Assembly: GCF_002831585.1 (NCBI RefSeq)
Contig: NZ_CP025113.1
Span: forward strand, 5,595,001 to 5,659,000
DNA: 64,000 bases
Source: Bradyrhizobium sp. SK17
GTDB taxonomy: Bacteria > Pseudomonadota > Alphaproteobacteria > Rhizobiales > Xanthobacteraceae
Direction of reading: 5' to 3'
Below are positions 10,936 through 19,865 of this stretch, one piece after another (position 1 is the stretch's first letter; each line of letters opens with the position of its first letter). A program made the translations under genes and the position numbers. The notes beneath the pieces were generated by a model, which was not told where the DNA came from, ran no database searches, and saw nothing but the letters and a program-made list of their open reading frames with translations.

Positions 10936-11859
10936 TTACTTCTTGCCGCTGGCGGCCGCGACTTCGGCAGCGAAGTCGCTTTCCTGCTTCTCGATTCCCT
11001 CACCGAGAGCATAGTTCACAAAGCCGGCGATCTTGATCGGGCCGCCGACCCTACCCTCAGCTTCCTTCACCGCCTGGGCAACCGACTTGCCGCTGTCGTG
11101 GATGAAGGCCTGATCGAGGAGGCAGACCTCCTTGTAGTAGGTCTTCAGGCCGGAATCGACGATCTTCTCGATAACGTTCTCCGGCTTGCCCTGCTGGCGG
11201 TACTTGTCGGCCAGCACGTCCTTCTCGCGCTTGACGGTCTCCGGATCGAGCCCGGCCGGGTCGAGCGCCAGCGGCTTCGCGGCGGCAACGTGCATCGCGA
11301 GCTGGCGGCCAAGCACTGCGAGTTCGTCGGTCTTGCCGGCCGACTCCAGCGCCACGATTACGCCGATCTTGCCGGCGCCCTCGACGACGGCGTTGTGGAC
11401 GTAGCTCGACACCACGCCCTTGCTCACCTCGAGCGACGCGGCGCGGCGCAGCGACATGTTCTCGCCGATGGTGGCGATCGCGTCCGAGATCGCCCGCTCC
11501 ACCGTGAAGTCGCCAACCTTGGCGGCCTTGATGGCCTCGACGTCGGAGCCATGCTTCAGCGCGACCTGCGCGATCATCTTGACCAGGCCCTGGAACTGCT
11601 CGTTGCGCGCAACGAAATCGGTCTCGGAATTGACCTCGACCAGCACGCCCTTGGTGCCCGAGGTCAGCGCGCCGATCAGGCCCTCGGCGGCGACGCGGCC
11701 GGCCTTCTTGGCGGCCTTGGAGAGGCCCTTCTTGCGCAGCCAATCCTGCGCAGCGGTCATGTCGCCGTCGGTCTCGGTCAGCGCCGCCTTGCAATCCATC
11801 ATGCCCGCGCCGGTCGACTCGCGGAGTTCCTTGACCATCGCTGCGGAGATCGTTGCCAT
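10936..11859 (-). CDS. tsf: Elongation factor Ts
   Basis: Guanine nucleotide exchange factor for EF-Tu. The 307 residues begin [20 protein letters not shown], with the UBA-like N-terminal domain followed by '[20 protein letters not shown]' and the core '[18 protein letters not shown]', all hallmarks of the family. It follows rpsB after a 127-bp gap containing a strong hairpin, the usual rpsB-tsf arrangement. Confidence 0.98.
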   Translation of the reverse strand: MATISAAMVKELRESTGAGMMDCKAALTETDGDMTAAQDWLRKKGLSKAAKKAGRVAAEGLIGALTSGTKGVLVEVNSETDFVARNEQFQGLVKMIAQVALKHGSDVEAIKAAKVGDFTVERAISDAIATIGENMSLRRAASLEVSKGVVSSYVHNAVVEGAGKIGVIVALESAGKTDELAVLGRQLAMHVAAAKPLALDPAGLDPETVKREKDVLADKYRQQGKPENVIEKIVDSGLKTYYKEVCLLDQAFIHDSGKSVAQAVKEAEGRVGGPIKIAGFVNYALGEGIEKQESDFAAEVAAASGKK

Positions 11860-11951
11860 CGTTCAATGTCCTTCTTGCCTGTACGGAAAGCGCGGCGCCC
11901 GATGGCGCCGCCGTCGGCGACAGGGAAATCGTTGTTCGTGGAATAGAAGCG

Positions 11952-11974
11952 GCGGCCGGGAAACACCCGGCCGC
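11952..11974 (-). terminator. Strong GC hairpin between rpsB and tsf (attenuator or partial terminator)
   Basis: Perfect 9-bp stem GCGGCCGGG / CCCGGCCGC around a 5-nt loop (AAACA on the plus strand), beginning about 12 nt after the rpsB stop in the direction of transcription. It is followed on the minus strand by CTTCTATTCC, a weak T-run. It may lower tsf transcription relative to rpsB or stabilise the rpsB 3' end. Confidence 0.5.
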
Positions 11975-11986
11975 GCCGCGTAACTT

Positions 11987-12979
11987 TTATTCCGCTTCGG
12001 CGAGCGTCTTGGCCTGGGCGACCCAGGCGTCGGCACGGCTCGGCAGACCGACTTCTTCGCCGATCTTGTGCGCGGTGTCGTGGTCGAGCTCGGCGAGCTG
12101 CCAGTAGTGGAAGACGCCGAGGTCGTTGAGCTTCTTCTCGATCGCACCGGACACGCCGGTGAGCTTCTTGAGGTTGTCGGCGGTGCCACGAGGACCGGCG
12201 AGCCCCTGGAAGCCGGACGGCGCGGCCGCCGGGAGGTCTTCCTGCACGGGCGCGGCCGAGGCACCGATATCGATGCCGGAATCACCCTGGGCGCGGGAGA
12301 TGCCATCGATGGCGGCGCGCGCGACGAGGTCGCAATACAGCGAGATCGCGCGGCCGGCGTCGTCATTGCCCGGCACCACATAGGTGATGCCCTTCGGGTC
12401 CGAATTGGTGTCGACGATCGCGGCGACCGGGATGTTGAGCCGCTGGGCTTCCTGGATCGCGATGTCTTCCTTGTTGGTGTCGATCACGAAGATCATGTCG
12501 GGAAGACCGCCCATGTCCTTGATGCCACCGAGCGAACGGTCGAGCTTGTCGCGCTCGCGTTGCAGCGTCAGCCGCTCCTTCTTGGTGTAGGAGTTGGCTT
12601 CGCCGGACGACAGCACGTCGTCGAGGTGACGCAGGCGCTTGATCGAGGCCGAGATCGTCTTCCAGTTGGTCAGCGTGCCGCCGAGCCAGCGCGAATTGAC
12701 GAAGTACTGCGCCGAGCGCTTGGCCGCATCGGCAACGCCGTCCTGCGCCGAACGCTTGGTGCCGACGAACAGGATGCGGCCGCCCTTGGCGACGGTATCG
12801 CTGACCGCCTGAAGGGCACGGTGCAGCATCGGCACGGTCTGCGCGAGGTCGATGATGTGAATGTTGTTGCGGGCGCCGAAGATATAATCCTGCATCTTCG
12901 GGTTCCAGCGGTGGGCCTGGTGGCCAAAGTGAACGCCAGCTTCAAGCAACTGACGCATAGAAAAATCGGGCAGCGACAT
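11987..12979 (-). CDS. rpsB: 30S ribosomal protein S2 with C-terminal helix-hairpin-helix-like extension
   Basis: Small-subunit ribosomal protein. The ATG at 12979 ([20 protein letters not shown]) gives 330 residues, about 90 more than the E. coli protein. The S2 core covers about residues 1-230 ('[15 protein letters not shown]', 'VDTNSDP'). A low-complexity Ala/Pro linker is followed by a C-terminal module (about 268-330) that reads '[20 protein letters not shown]' and 'FHYWQLAEL', a helix-hairpin-helix-like fold also found appended to other alphaproteobacterial proteins. The frame continues upstream to 13234 but lacks similarity there. Confidence 0.96.
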   Translation of the reverse strand: MSLPDFSMRQLLEAGVHFGHQAHRWNPKMQDYIFGARNNIHIIDLAQTVPMLHRALQAVSDTVAKGGRILFVGTKRSAQDGVADAAKRSAQYFVNSRWLGGTLTNWKTISASIKRLRHLDDVLSSGEANSYTKKERLTLQRERDKLDRSLGGIKDMGGLPDMIFVIDTNKEDIAIQEAQRLNIPVAAIVDTNSDPKGITYVVPGNDDAGRAISLYCDLVARAAIDGISRAQGDSGIDIGASAAPVQEDLPAAAPSGFQGLAGPRGTADNLKKLTGVSGAIEKKLNDLGVFHYWQLAELDHDTAHKIGEEVGLPSRADAWVAQAKTLAEAE

Positions 12980-13089
12980 AGTGATAATTCTCCGGTTGGT
13001 TCCTCCGGAAACGTGTGAGCAGACGAGCCTTATGGCCCGGCTGCCACCGGACGGCCTTTTGAGCCATGTTTCCGTGTGAGATGGCGCGG

Positions 13090-13117
13090 TATATAGCGCG
13101 ATTTGCGCCAGAAGCAA
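13090..13117 (-). promoter_or_regulatory. Putative sigma-70-type promoter of rpsB-tsf
   Basis: On the minus strand, TTGCTT (13117-13112) and TATATA (13095-13090) are separated by 16 nt. This gives a leader of roughly 100 nt before the rpsB ATG at 12979. The boxes are a reasonable match to the housekeeping consensus and lie in the only non-coding DNA upstream of rpsB; the transcription start is not proven. Confidence 0.5.
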
Positions 13118-13251
13118 GGAAATACGGCCGGTTACGCCGGCCGGATAGGCCCAAATCGAGCCGAAACGGCCCTGTTTGGCGGCCCAAGGGCTAGCGCGGG
13201 CGAGCGCGGCCAAAATATCGAAAAACAACCCCATGCAAAGGAGCTGGCAGC

Positions 13252-16200
13252 CTACAGCGTCTGCACGTCGACCACGCCCGCGACCGCCTTGATTGCGCCG
13301 GCGATCTGCGGCGAGACCTTGTAGCGGCCGGGCAGCTTCATCTCCACCTCGGTCTCGAGGTCGAGCATCATCACCAGCGAGACGTCGCCGTCGGCTGCAC
13401 CTGCCGGCGGCGCGGCTGCCGGTGCGGGCTTGGCCGCCGGCGGCCTTGCGCCACCCGGCGCGGGTGCGGCATCCGGCATGTTGAGCCGGCGGGCGATCGA
13501 CTCCAGCGGCTTGGTGTCGCGCACGAAGATGCGCAGCCCCTTCTGGGTCTTGGCGGCGGCGTGATCCAGCGGTTCGGCGTGCAGCACCCTCGCCCGCACG
13601 TCCTCGCCCTGCAATTCTGCGCCGAGTTGCAGCAGCACGGCGGCGCCCGGCTCGAGCACGTCGCGGTACTGCGCGAGCCCCTCGGAGAACAATACGGCCT
13701 CGAAATGGCCGGTCGGGTCGGACAGGCCCATGATGCCCATCTTGTTGCCGGTCTTGGTGCGCCGCTCCATGCGCGACACCACGGTTGCCGCGACCTTGCC
13801 CGCGGTCGCGCCGGTCTTCACCGCGCGCGAAAATTCCGCCCAGGACTGCACCCGCAGCCGCTTCAGCGCGGTGGCGTAGTCGTCGAGCGGATGGCCCGAC
13901 AGGAAGAAGCCGATCGCGTCATATTCGCGCCGCAGGCGATCCGCGGGCAGCCACGGCTCGACCTGCGGCAACATGATGCTGGGCGCATCCGGCGCGCTGC
14001 CGAACATGTCGTTCTGGCCTGACGTGGCCGCCTCGTGGCTGCGCTGGCACGCCGCGAGGATCGAATCGGCGCCAGCGAACACGCGCGCGCGATTCGGATC
14101 GAGCGTGTCGAACGCGCCAGCCGCCGCGAGACTCTCGATGATCCGCTTGTTGACGGCACGCGGGCTGACCCGCGCAGCGAAGTCGGCCAGCGAGGTGAAG
14201 GCGCCCTTCTTGTTGCGCTCCTCGATGATCTGCTCGACGGCCTGGATGCCGACGCCCTTCAGCGCCGCGAGCGCGTAGTAGATCGTGTTGTCGCTGACCT
14301 CGAAGGTGGCGCCGGAACGATTGATGTTGGGCGCCTCGACCTTGATGCCGAGCCGCTGCGCCTCGGAGCGGAATTCGGACAACTTGTCGGTGTTGTTGAG
14401 TTCGAGCGTCATCGACGCCGCGAGGAATTCGACCGGGTAATGCGCCTTCATATAGGCGGTGTGGTACGACACCAGCGCATAGGCCGCCGCGTGGCTCTTG
14501 TTGAAGCCGTAGTCGGCGAACTTGGCGAGCAGTTCGAAGATCGTCTCCGCCTGGCCCTTCGCCACGCCGTTCTTCATCGCGCCGGCGACGAAGATGTCGC
14601 GCTGCTTGTCCATCTCGGCGCGGATCTTCTTGCCCATCGCGCGGCGCAGCAGGTCGGCCTGGCCGAGCGAATAGCCTGCCATCTGCTGCGCGATCTGCAT
14701 CACCTGTTCCTGATAGATGATGACGCCGAACGTCTCCTTCAGGATCGGCTCCAGGATCGGATGCAGATATTCCGATTCCTCGTCGCCGTGCTTGCGCGCG
14801 CAATAGGTCGGGATGTTGGCCATCGGACCCGGGCGATACAGCGCCACCAGCGCGATGATGTCCTCGAAGCGGTCCGGCCGCATGTCGATCAGCGCGCGCC
14901 GCATGCCCTGGCTTTCCACCTGGAACACGCCGACCACATCGCCCCGCGCCAGCATCTGGTAACTCGCCGCATCGTCGATCGGCAGCGTGGCGAGGTCGAC
15001 ATCAACGTCGCGCTGCTTGAGCAGCTTCACCGCGACGTCGAGCACCGTCAGCGTCTTGAGGCCAAGGAAGTCGAACTTCACGAGACCCGCGGGCTCGACC
15101 CATTTCATGTTGAACTGGGTGACCGGCATGTCGGATTTCGGATCGCGATACATCGGCACCAGCTCGCTCAGCGGCCGGTCGCCGATCACGATACCCGCGG
15201 CGTGGGTCGAGGCGTGCCGCGTGAGACCTTCGAGGCGCTGCGCGATGTCGAAGGCGCGCGCCACCACCGGGTCCTCGTCGCGGAACGCTTGCAGCTTGGG
15301 CTCGCCCTCGATCGCCTGCGCCAAGGTCACGGGAGCCGCGGGATTCTGCGGCACCAGCTTGGTCAGCTTGTCGACCTGCCCGTAAGGCATCTGCAACACG
15401 CGCCCGACGTCGCGCAGCACGCCGCGCGCCTGCAGTGTACCGAAGGTAATGATCTGCGCCACCTGGTCGCGGCCATAGCGGTCCTGGACGTACTGGATCA
15501 CCTCGCCACGGCGGTCCTGGCAGAAGTCGATGTCGAAGTCCGGCATCGAGACGCGTTCGGGATTGAGGAAGCGCTCGAACAGCAGCGCGAACCGCATCGG
15601 ATCGAGGTCGGTGATGGTCAGCACCCAGGCGACCAGCGAGCCCGCGCCGGAGCCGCGGCCCGGTCCGACCGGGATGCCCTGCGCCTTGGCCCATTTGATG
15701 AAGTCTGACACGATCAGGAAGTAGCCCGCGTATTTCATGCGGGTGATGACGTCGAGCTCGAAGGCGAGTCGCTTGCTGTAGTCCTCTTCGGTCATGCCCG
15801 GCGAGAGACCGTGCACCCGCAGGCGATTCACGAGGCCCTCCTCGGCCTGGCGCTTCAGCTCGGCGGCCTCGTCGGCGGCGGCATCTGCGCTGGCGGCGGC
15901 ACCGACGGTGAAGAACGGCAGAATCGGCTTGCGGGTCTTCGGCCGGAACGAGCAACGTTCGGCGATCTCGACCGTCGAGGCCAACGCCTCCGGGATGTCG
16001 GCGAACAGCACCGCCATTTCGGCGCGGGTCTTGAAGCGGTGATCCGGGGTCAATTGCTCGCGGTTGGTCTCGGCAATCAGATGGCCGCCGGCGATGCACA
16101 GCAGTGCGTCATGCGATTCGTAGTCGTCGCTGCTGGCGAAATACGGCTCGTTGGTCGCCACCAGCGGCAGGCCCTTCGCATAGGCGAGATCGATCAGCCC

Positions 16201-16776
16201 GCCCTCGGTGCGGCGCTCCTTGTCGATGCCATGGCGCTGCAATTCGACATAGAGGCGGTCGCCGAACAGGCTGGCCAGTCGTTCGCAACGGGTGGTCGCC
16301 AGCGCTGCCTGCTCGGCACGCAGCGCCAGCGCGATCGGCCCGTCCGGACCGCCGGTCAGCGCGATCAGATCCTCGGCGGCGTCGGTGAGCCAGTCGAGCT
16401 TGATGTGCGGTGTCTGGTTCACCGGCGTCTCCAGGAACGCCCGCGAGTTCAGCCGCATCAGGTTCTGGTAGCCGCGCTCGCGTGCCGCCAGCAGCACGAT
16501 TCGCGTCGGTCCGGTGGTCGCCAGGATGCTTCGCGTGTTGGGGTCGACGTCGCCGAAATCGACCGCAACCTCACAGCCGACGATCGGTTGGATGCCGTAG
16601 CCGGCCATCTTGTCGGAGAATTCCAGCGCCCCGAACATGTTGTCGGTGTCGGTCAGCGCCAGCGCCGGTTGGCGGTCGGCCTTCGCAAGCTCGCCGAGCT
16701 TGGCGATCTTGATCGAGCCCTTCAGCAGCGAATAGGCGGAATGGACGTGAAGATGAACGAATCCGGCATTCGGCAT
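13252..16776 (-). CDS. dnaE: DNA polymerase III alpha subunit DnaE
   Basis: Replicative polymerase catalytic subunit. At 1174 residues it is of normal DnaE1 length. The N-terminal PHP domain starts '[16 protein letters not shown]'; the palm carries '[16 protein letters not shown]' and the catalytic PDFDIDF motif (about residues 408-415); the fingers, helix-hairpin-helix and OB-fold follow ('[20 protein letters not shown]'). A Pro/Ala-rich linker near residue 1120 precedes a short conserved tail. The ATG is at 16776. A small SOS-boxed gene lies 210 bp upstream on the same strand, with no obvious T-run terminator between them, so read-through from the SOS promoter is conceivable. Confidence 0.97.
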   Translation of the reverse strand: MPNAGFVHLHVHSAYSLLKGSIKIAKLGELAKADRQPALALTDTDNMFGALEFSDKMAGYGIQPIVGCEVAVDFGDVDPNTRSILATTGPTRIVLLAARERGYQNLMRLNSRAFLETPVNQTPHIKLDWLTDAAEDLIALTGGPDGPIALALRAEQAALATTRCERLASLFGDRLYVELQRHGIDKERRTEGGLIDLAYAKGLPLVATNEPYFASSDDYESHDALLCIAGGHLIAETNREQLTPDHRFKTRAEMAVLFADIPEALASTVEIAERCSFRPKTRKPILPFFTVGAAASADAAADEAAELKRQAEEGLVNRLRVHGLSPGMTEEDYSKRLAFELDVITRMKYAGYFLIVSDFIKWAKAQGIPVGPGRGSGAGSLVAWVLTITDLDPMRFALLFERFLNPERVSMPDFDIDFCQDRRGEVIQYVQDRYGRDQVAQIITFGTLQARGVLRDVGRVLQMPYGQVDKLTKLVPQNPAAPVTLAQAIEGEPKLQAFRDEDPVVARAFDIAQRLEGLTRHASTHAAGIVIGDRPLSELVPMYRDPKSDMPVTQFNMKWVEPAGLVKFDFLGLKTLTVLDVAVKLLKQRDVDVDLATLPIDDAASYQMLARGDVVGVFQVESQGMRRALIDMRPDRFEDIIALVALYRPGPMANIPTYCARKHGDEESEYLHPILEPILKETFGVIIYQEQVMQIAQQMAGYSLGQADLLRRAMGKKIRAEMDKQRDIFVAGAMKNGVAKGQAETIFELLAKFADYGFNKSHAAAYALVSYHTAYMKAHYPVEFLAASMTLELNNTDKLSEFRSEAQRLGIKVEAPNINRSGATFEVSDNTIYYALAALKGVGIQAVEQIIEERNKKGAFTSLADFAARVSPRAVNKRIIESLAAAGAFDTLDPNRARVFAGADSILAACQRSHEAATSGQNDMFGSAPDAPSIMLPQVEPWLPADRLRREYDAIGFFLSGHPLDDYATALKRLRVQSWAEFSRAVKTGATAGKVAATVVSRMERRTKTGNKMGIMGLSDPTGHFEAVLFSEGLAQYRDVLEPGAAVLLQLGAELQGEDVRARVLHAEPLDHAAAKTQKGLRIFVRDTKPLESIARRLNMPDAAPAPGGARPPAAKPAPAAAPPAGAADGDVSLVMMLDLETEVEMKLPGRYKVSPQIAGAIKAVAGVVDVQTL

Positions 16777-16986
16777 GGCTGCTTACGGGGTCTCTTGAGG
16801 CAGGGATGGCGCGAGTGCCAAAGCCGGAGCGCGAAAGCGTCAGGCCCGACTCGCGCCCCATCGTGGCGCCTGGACCCCGCCAAGTCCACGCCGAACGCGG
16901 CGTGGTGGCAGGTCGTCCCGGTTTTCCCCAGCGGGCATTCGAGGGTCGCCAGGGGCCAGCCATGCCCCTACCCTCGCGGGGAAATT

Positions 16987-17085
16987 TCAGAACTGGGTGA
17001 TCAGCTGGGCCCATACCGCGATCATCCCGACGAACAGCGTGATCGATGCCAGCGCCGCAGCTTCCTGCACGAAAATCTTCAACAT
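16987..17085 (-). CDS. 32-residue single-pass membrane peptide under tandem SOS boxes (SidA-like candidate)
   Basis: A 33-codon ORF starting MLKIFVQEAAALASITLF and continuing as a hydrophobic helix that ends in ITQF. It has about 20 hydrophobic residues with few charges (Lys3, Glu8), so it should insert as one inner-membrane helix. The ATG at 17085 is preceded by GGGGAGAG at ideal spacing. Its promoter region holds two perfect alphaproteobacterial LexA boxes (17105-17119 and 17123-17137) between and over the likely -35 and -10. Caulobacter SidA is a known 29-residue, LexA-controlled inner-membrane division inhibitor; size, topology and regulation match, but homology is not shown. It is too short for ordinary gene finders. 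Confidence 0.75.
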   Translation of the reverse strand: MLKIFVQEAAALASITLFVGMIAVWAQLITQF

Positions 17086-17104
17086 GGCCGCTCTCCCCGA
17101 ACTG

Positions 17105-17119
17105 GAACGTATGCAGAAC
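17105..17119 (-). promoter_or_regulatory. lexA box: LexA (SOS) box 1
   Basis: GAACGTATGCAGAAC on the plus strand: GAAC-N7-GAAC, the direct-repeat SOS box known for alphaproteobacterial LexA (for example Rhizobium and Rhodobacter), with no mismatch. It ends 20 bp upstream of the ATG of the 32-residue peptide, so LexA here would cover the -10 or start-site region. Confidence 0.75.
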
Positions 17120-17122
17120 ATT

Positions 17123-17137
17123 GTTCCTTTTTTGTTC
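17123..17137 (-). promoter_or_regulatory. lexA box: LexA (SOS) box 2
   Basis: GTTCCTTTTTTGTTC on the plus strand: GTTC-N7-GTTC, a second perfect alphaproteobacterial SOS box in opposite orientation to box 1 and 3 bp away. It lies in the spacer just downstream of a TTGACT -35 element (minus strand 17147-17142). Confidence 0.72.
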
Positions 17138-17141
17138 TAGG

Positions 17142-17147
17142 AGTCAA
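17142..17147 (-). promoter_or_regulatory. -35 element of the SOS-boxed peptide gene
   Basis: TTGACT on the minus strand. A poor -10 (ACAATG or similar) follows at 17 nt. Both LexA boxes fall between this -35 and the ribosome binding site, the geometry of a repressed SOS promoter. Confidence 0.5.
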
Positions 17148-17337
17148 GCGACGGTGGTGGAGCAGTTTGGAAACTGTCCCCGAAAGGATTCCCTTGGTTA
17201 ATCGTGGCAGGAGTTGGCAGCGCGCCCGGCAGAGGTCCCATTCCCGGATTGCAGCGAGAACACCGCAGTTGGTTGGGGTCTCTGGGCCGCGTTGGATCCG
17301 CAGCGATCGAGAACGATGGTCAATCCGTGCCGGCAAC

Positions 17338-17367
17338 AAAAAACCCCGGGCCGAAGCCCGGGGTTTT
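17338..17367 (-). terminator. Rho-independent terminator of the porin gene
   Basis: Perfect 8-bp stem CCCCGGGC / GCCCGGGG with a 4-nt loop (TTCG on the minus strand), followed on the minus strand by TTTTTTGTT. It starts about 27 nt after the porin stop codon. The 190 bases between it and the SOS promoter show no gene. Confidence 0.9.
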
Positions 17368-17393
17368 CGATGTCGCTTGAATTAAGCGAGCGA

Positions 17394-18128
17394 TCAGTAA
17401 CGCGCGATGATCGGGCCACCGAACTTGTAGTTCAGACGGCCGAGGACCATGTCGGTGTCGCCACCGGTGTAGAAGCCGGGAACCGCGACGCCGGTCGGGG
17501 TCACGAACGTTGCACCGTGGCTGTCCTCGAAGATGTGGTTGTATTCGACGCCGAGCGACCAGCCCTGCGAGAATGCGAATTCGAGGCCAACACCAACGGT
17601 CGGGCTCCAACGGGTGTCGTAGCCGGTCTGCGAAGCCAGACCACCACCGGGCGCCAGGAACTGGTAGTTGCGATCGGTGACCGCAGCACCGCCCTTGGCG
17701 TACAGCAGGACGTTGTTCCAGGCGTAGCCGATCTGACCGGTGAACAGGCCGAACGCATCGGTCTTCGAGCGAACGGTGCCGCCCGGGATAACGATGTTGC
17801 CGGTGCTGCCCGAGAAGTCAGCCCAGTTGCCCTGAGCTTCCAGACCGAACACCCAGCCGCCAGCCTGCCAGCGGTAGCCAACCTGACCACCGACGGTTCC
17901 ACCGTTGGCGTCGTAGTTGCCAACGCCGCCGACACCGGCGATACCGCGGTTGTCGTGGCTCTGGCCCCAACCACCGTTGATACCGATGTAGAAGCCGGTC
18001 CAGTCATAGACAGCGGCAACCATGGGCGGCGGAGCCTTGGTGTAAGGGCGAGCCGCGAGGTCAGCCGCGGAAGCAGCCGTCGCGCTGAGCGCAATCATGC
18101 TGGCGGTGACAAGCAAAATCTTCTTCAT
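17394..18128 (-). CDS. Outer-membrane beta-barrel protein, Omp25/Omp31 type
   Basis: The 244 residues start with a clear signal peptide, MKKILLVTASMIALSATAAS, cleaved after 'AASA' before ADLAARPY. The mature start 'YDWTGFYIGINGGWG' is the hallmark of rhizobial and Brucella Omp25/31-type eight-stranded barrels, and the C-terminus '...GGPIIARY' ends in an aromatic residue. Repeating G-Y-R/F strands ('GQVGYRWQAGGWVFGLEAQG', 'GQIGYAWNNVLLYAKGGAAV') fit the family. The start is at 18128, after a run of A/G resembling an RBS; the frame extends 11 codons upstream. A strong terminator at 17338 marks it as a monocistronic, probably abundant protein. Confidence 0.9.
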   Translation of the reverse strand: MKKILLVTASMIALSATAASAADLAARPYTKAPPPMVAAVYDWTGFYIGINGGWGQSHDNRGIAGVGGVGNYDANGGTVGGQVGYRWQAGGWVFGLEAQGNWADFSGSTGNIVIPGGTVRSKTDAFGLFTGQIGYAWNNVLLYAKGGAAVTDRNYQFLAPGGGLASQTGYDTRWSPTVGVGLEFAFSQGWSLGVEYNHIFEDSHGATFVTPTGVAVPGFYTGGDTDMVLGRLNYKFGGPIIARY

Positions 18129-18422
18129 TTTTCCCGTTCCAACTTTTTCTACAGGCCCCAAGGCCGCGAGACACCGTCATAGCAGCCCGCATCGGAATTG
18201 CTGTAACTTCGCTGCAACAGGAGGGCCCAAACGACTTCGCTCAAATTTGAAGTTAATACTGTATTACGGGCACTTCTTGGAACTTTTGCCACATAGCCGC
18301 CGCACAATTTTCACAATTCAAATCTGCGTGCACAGGCGCGCGAAAGATCGAGTTGACCGGAACCCGCTTGTCCGATTTGGATCGTCGTCAGGACTGAAAC
18401 TTCGCGAGCCAAAGGAATGCAC
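18129..18422. other. Divergent intergenic region, porin / DUF3551
   Basis: 294 bases with AT-rich patches that should carry promoters for both flanking genes. I see no RNA gene or convincing operator. Confidence 0.5.
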
Positions 18423-18713
18423 ATGCGGACGATGATTCTTGCTGCGGCGTCTGTCGCCGCACTCGCCGGGCTCGGCGCAGCGCCCGCACATGCAGTCGGC
18501 GTACGCTACCCGTTCTGCATTCAGGGCGACCGCTACCCTGGTCTCAGCACCTGCTCGTACCCGTCCTATCAGGCGTGTATGGCCACCGCGTCGGGCATCG
18601 GGCAGACCTGCGTCGCCAATCCGTATTATGCCGGCGACAACGATCCGCGCTCCTATCTTCACACGCGGGCGCGGGAGCGTGGCGACAGCTTCTTCGACCT
18701 GTTCATCCACTGA
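18423..18713 (+). CDS. Small secreted DUF3551 protein
   Basis: A 96-residue precursor with signal peptide MRTMILAAASVAALAGLGAA (cleaved near 'AHA'). The mature part has the DUF3551 pattern: a first Cys after an aromatic ('YPFCIQGD'), then 'CSYPSYQACMATASG', 'CVANPYYAG'. Four cysteines would form disulfides in the periplasm or outside. Function unknown. The ATG at 18423 has AAAGGA upstream at good spacing; an ATG at 18417 overlaps that RBS. A paralogue follows 131 bp downstream. Confidence 0.8.
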   Translation: MRTMILAAASVAALAGLGAAPAHAVGVRYPFCIQGDRYPGLSTCSYPSYQACMATASGIGQTCVANPYYAGDNDPRSYLHTRARERGDSFFDLFIH

Positions 18714-18844
18714 CAGAGCGAGTTGCAGACAACCAAATTGCAGGCAACGCCGACGCGAATGTGAGTTGATGCACATTCGCTTGCGTCGCCTACTGGCGCG
18801 GCGTCGGCGCGTCCTCGCGGACGGCTGATTGACCGGAGATTCCG

Positions 18845-19114
18845 ATGCGCTTCCTGATTCTGGCCCTGCTCGCCGTCGGCACCGTCGCAAGCACGCCGGC
18901 AACCGCGCAGAAATACGATTCGACCTCGCCGGTCTGCAAAACCAACTATCGATGGGGCGGTGAGGATACCGACTGCGGCTACACGTCGCTGGCGCAGTGC
19001 CAAGCCTCGGCATCCGGCCTGTCCGCGGTGTGCATCAACAATCCCTATTACGCGGGGCCGCCGCTCGATCGGCGGCCGCACGCATCCGGCAAGCGATCGC
19101 ACCGGGCCTATTGA
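18845..19114 (+). CDS. Small secreted DUF3551 protein, second copy
   Basis: 89 residues with signal peptide MRFLILALLAVGTVASTPA(TAQ). The cysteine pattern matches the preceding gene ('PVCKTNYRW', 'DCGYTSLAQCQASASG', 'CINNPYYAG'), so the two are tandem paralogues with diverged sequence. CGGAG lies before the ATG. The role is unknown; such proteins are numerous in Bradyrhizobium genomes. Confidence 0.8.
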   Translation: MRFLILALLAVGTVASTPATAQKYDSTSPVCKTNYRWGGEDTDCGYTSLAQCQASASGLSAVCINNPYYAGPPLDRRPHASGKRSHRAY

Positions 19115-19157
19115 GGCCAGGCTGTGAGCAGCCGGGCCGGCTTCGCTCGACAACGCT

Positions 19158-19856
19158 CTATTCGAGCTCGACGATCTGCCCGTTCGCAAGCGAGACCCGG
19201 CGATCCATCCGCGCGGCGAGATCGAGATTGTGGGTCGCGATCAGCATCGCGACCCGGGTCGCTTTGACGAGTTGCATCAACGCGTTGAAGACGTGGTCGG
19301 CGGTGCCGGGATCGAGATTCCCGGTCGGCTCGTCCGCGAGCAGCACCCTTGGGGCGTTGGCAACCGCGCGCGCGATCGCCACGCGTTGCTGCTCGCCGCC
19401 CGAGAGCTCGGCCGGACGATGGGTGATGCGGTCAGCGAGCCCGAGATAGGACAGGATCTCGGTCGACCGTTTCACGGTCTCGGAGCGCTTCAGCCCGCGA
19501 ATCATCTGCGGCAGCATGACGTTCTCGAGCGCCGAGAACTCCGGCAGCAGCCGGTGCGACTGATAGACGAATCCAATATCGGAGCGGCGAATCTGCGTGC
19601 GGTCGACGTCGGACATCTGCGAGGTCGGCGTGCCGGAGACGTAGACCTCGCCGTCGTCGGGGCTCTCCAGCAGGCCCGCGATATGCAGCAATGTCGACTT
19701 GCCTGATCCCGACGGCGCCACCAGCGCCACCGACTGACCCGGCCACAGCGCCAGCTTGGCGCCGTTGAGGACCGTCAGCGTCGCTTCGCCCTGCCGGTAT
19801 TCCCGCTTGATATCATGAAGATAGACGACCGGTACGTCTTCAGCCCCCTCAGCCAT
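19158..19856 (-). CDS. lolD: Lipoprotein-releasing ABC transporter ATPase LolD
   Basis: Energises extraction of outer-membrane lipoproteins from the inner membrane. The 232 residues contain Walker A PSGSGKST (48-55), the signature LSGGEQQR (151-158) and Walker B VLLADE (171-176), with '[20 protein letters not shown]' typical of the LolD/MacB group. It follows the permease gene by 9 bp on the same strand, forming a two-gene unit downstream of proS. Confidence 0.94.
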   Translation of the reverse strand: MAEGAEDVPVVYLHDIKREYRQGEATLTVLNGAKLALWPGQSVALVAPSGSGKSTLLHIAGLLESPDDGEVYVSGTPTSQMSDVDRTQIRRSDIGFVYQSHRLLPEFSALENVMLPQMIRGLKRSETVKRSTEILSYLGLADRITHRPAELSGGEQQRVAIARAVANAPRVLLADEPTGNLDPGTADHVFNALMQLVKATRVAMLIATHNLDLAARMDRRVSLANGQIVELE

Positions 19857-19865
19857 GCGTGCGCC

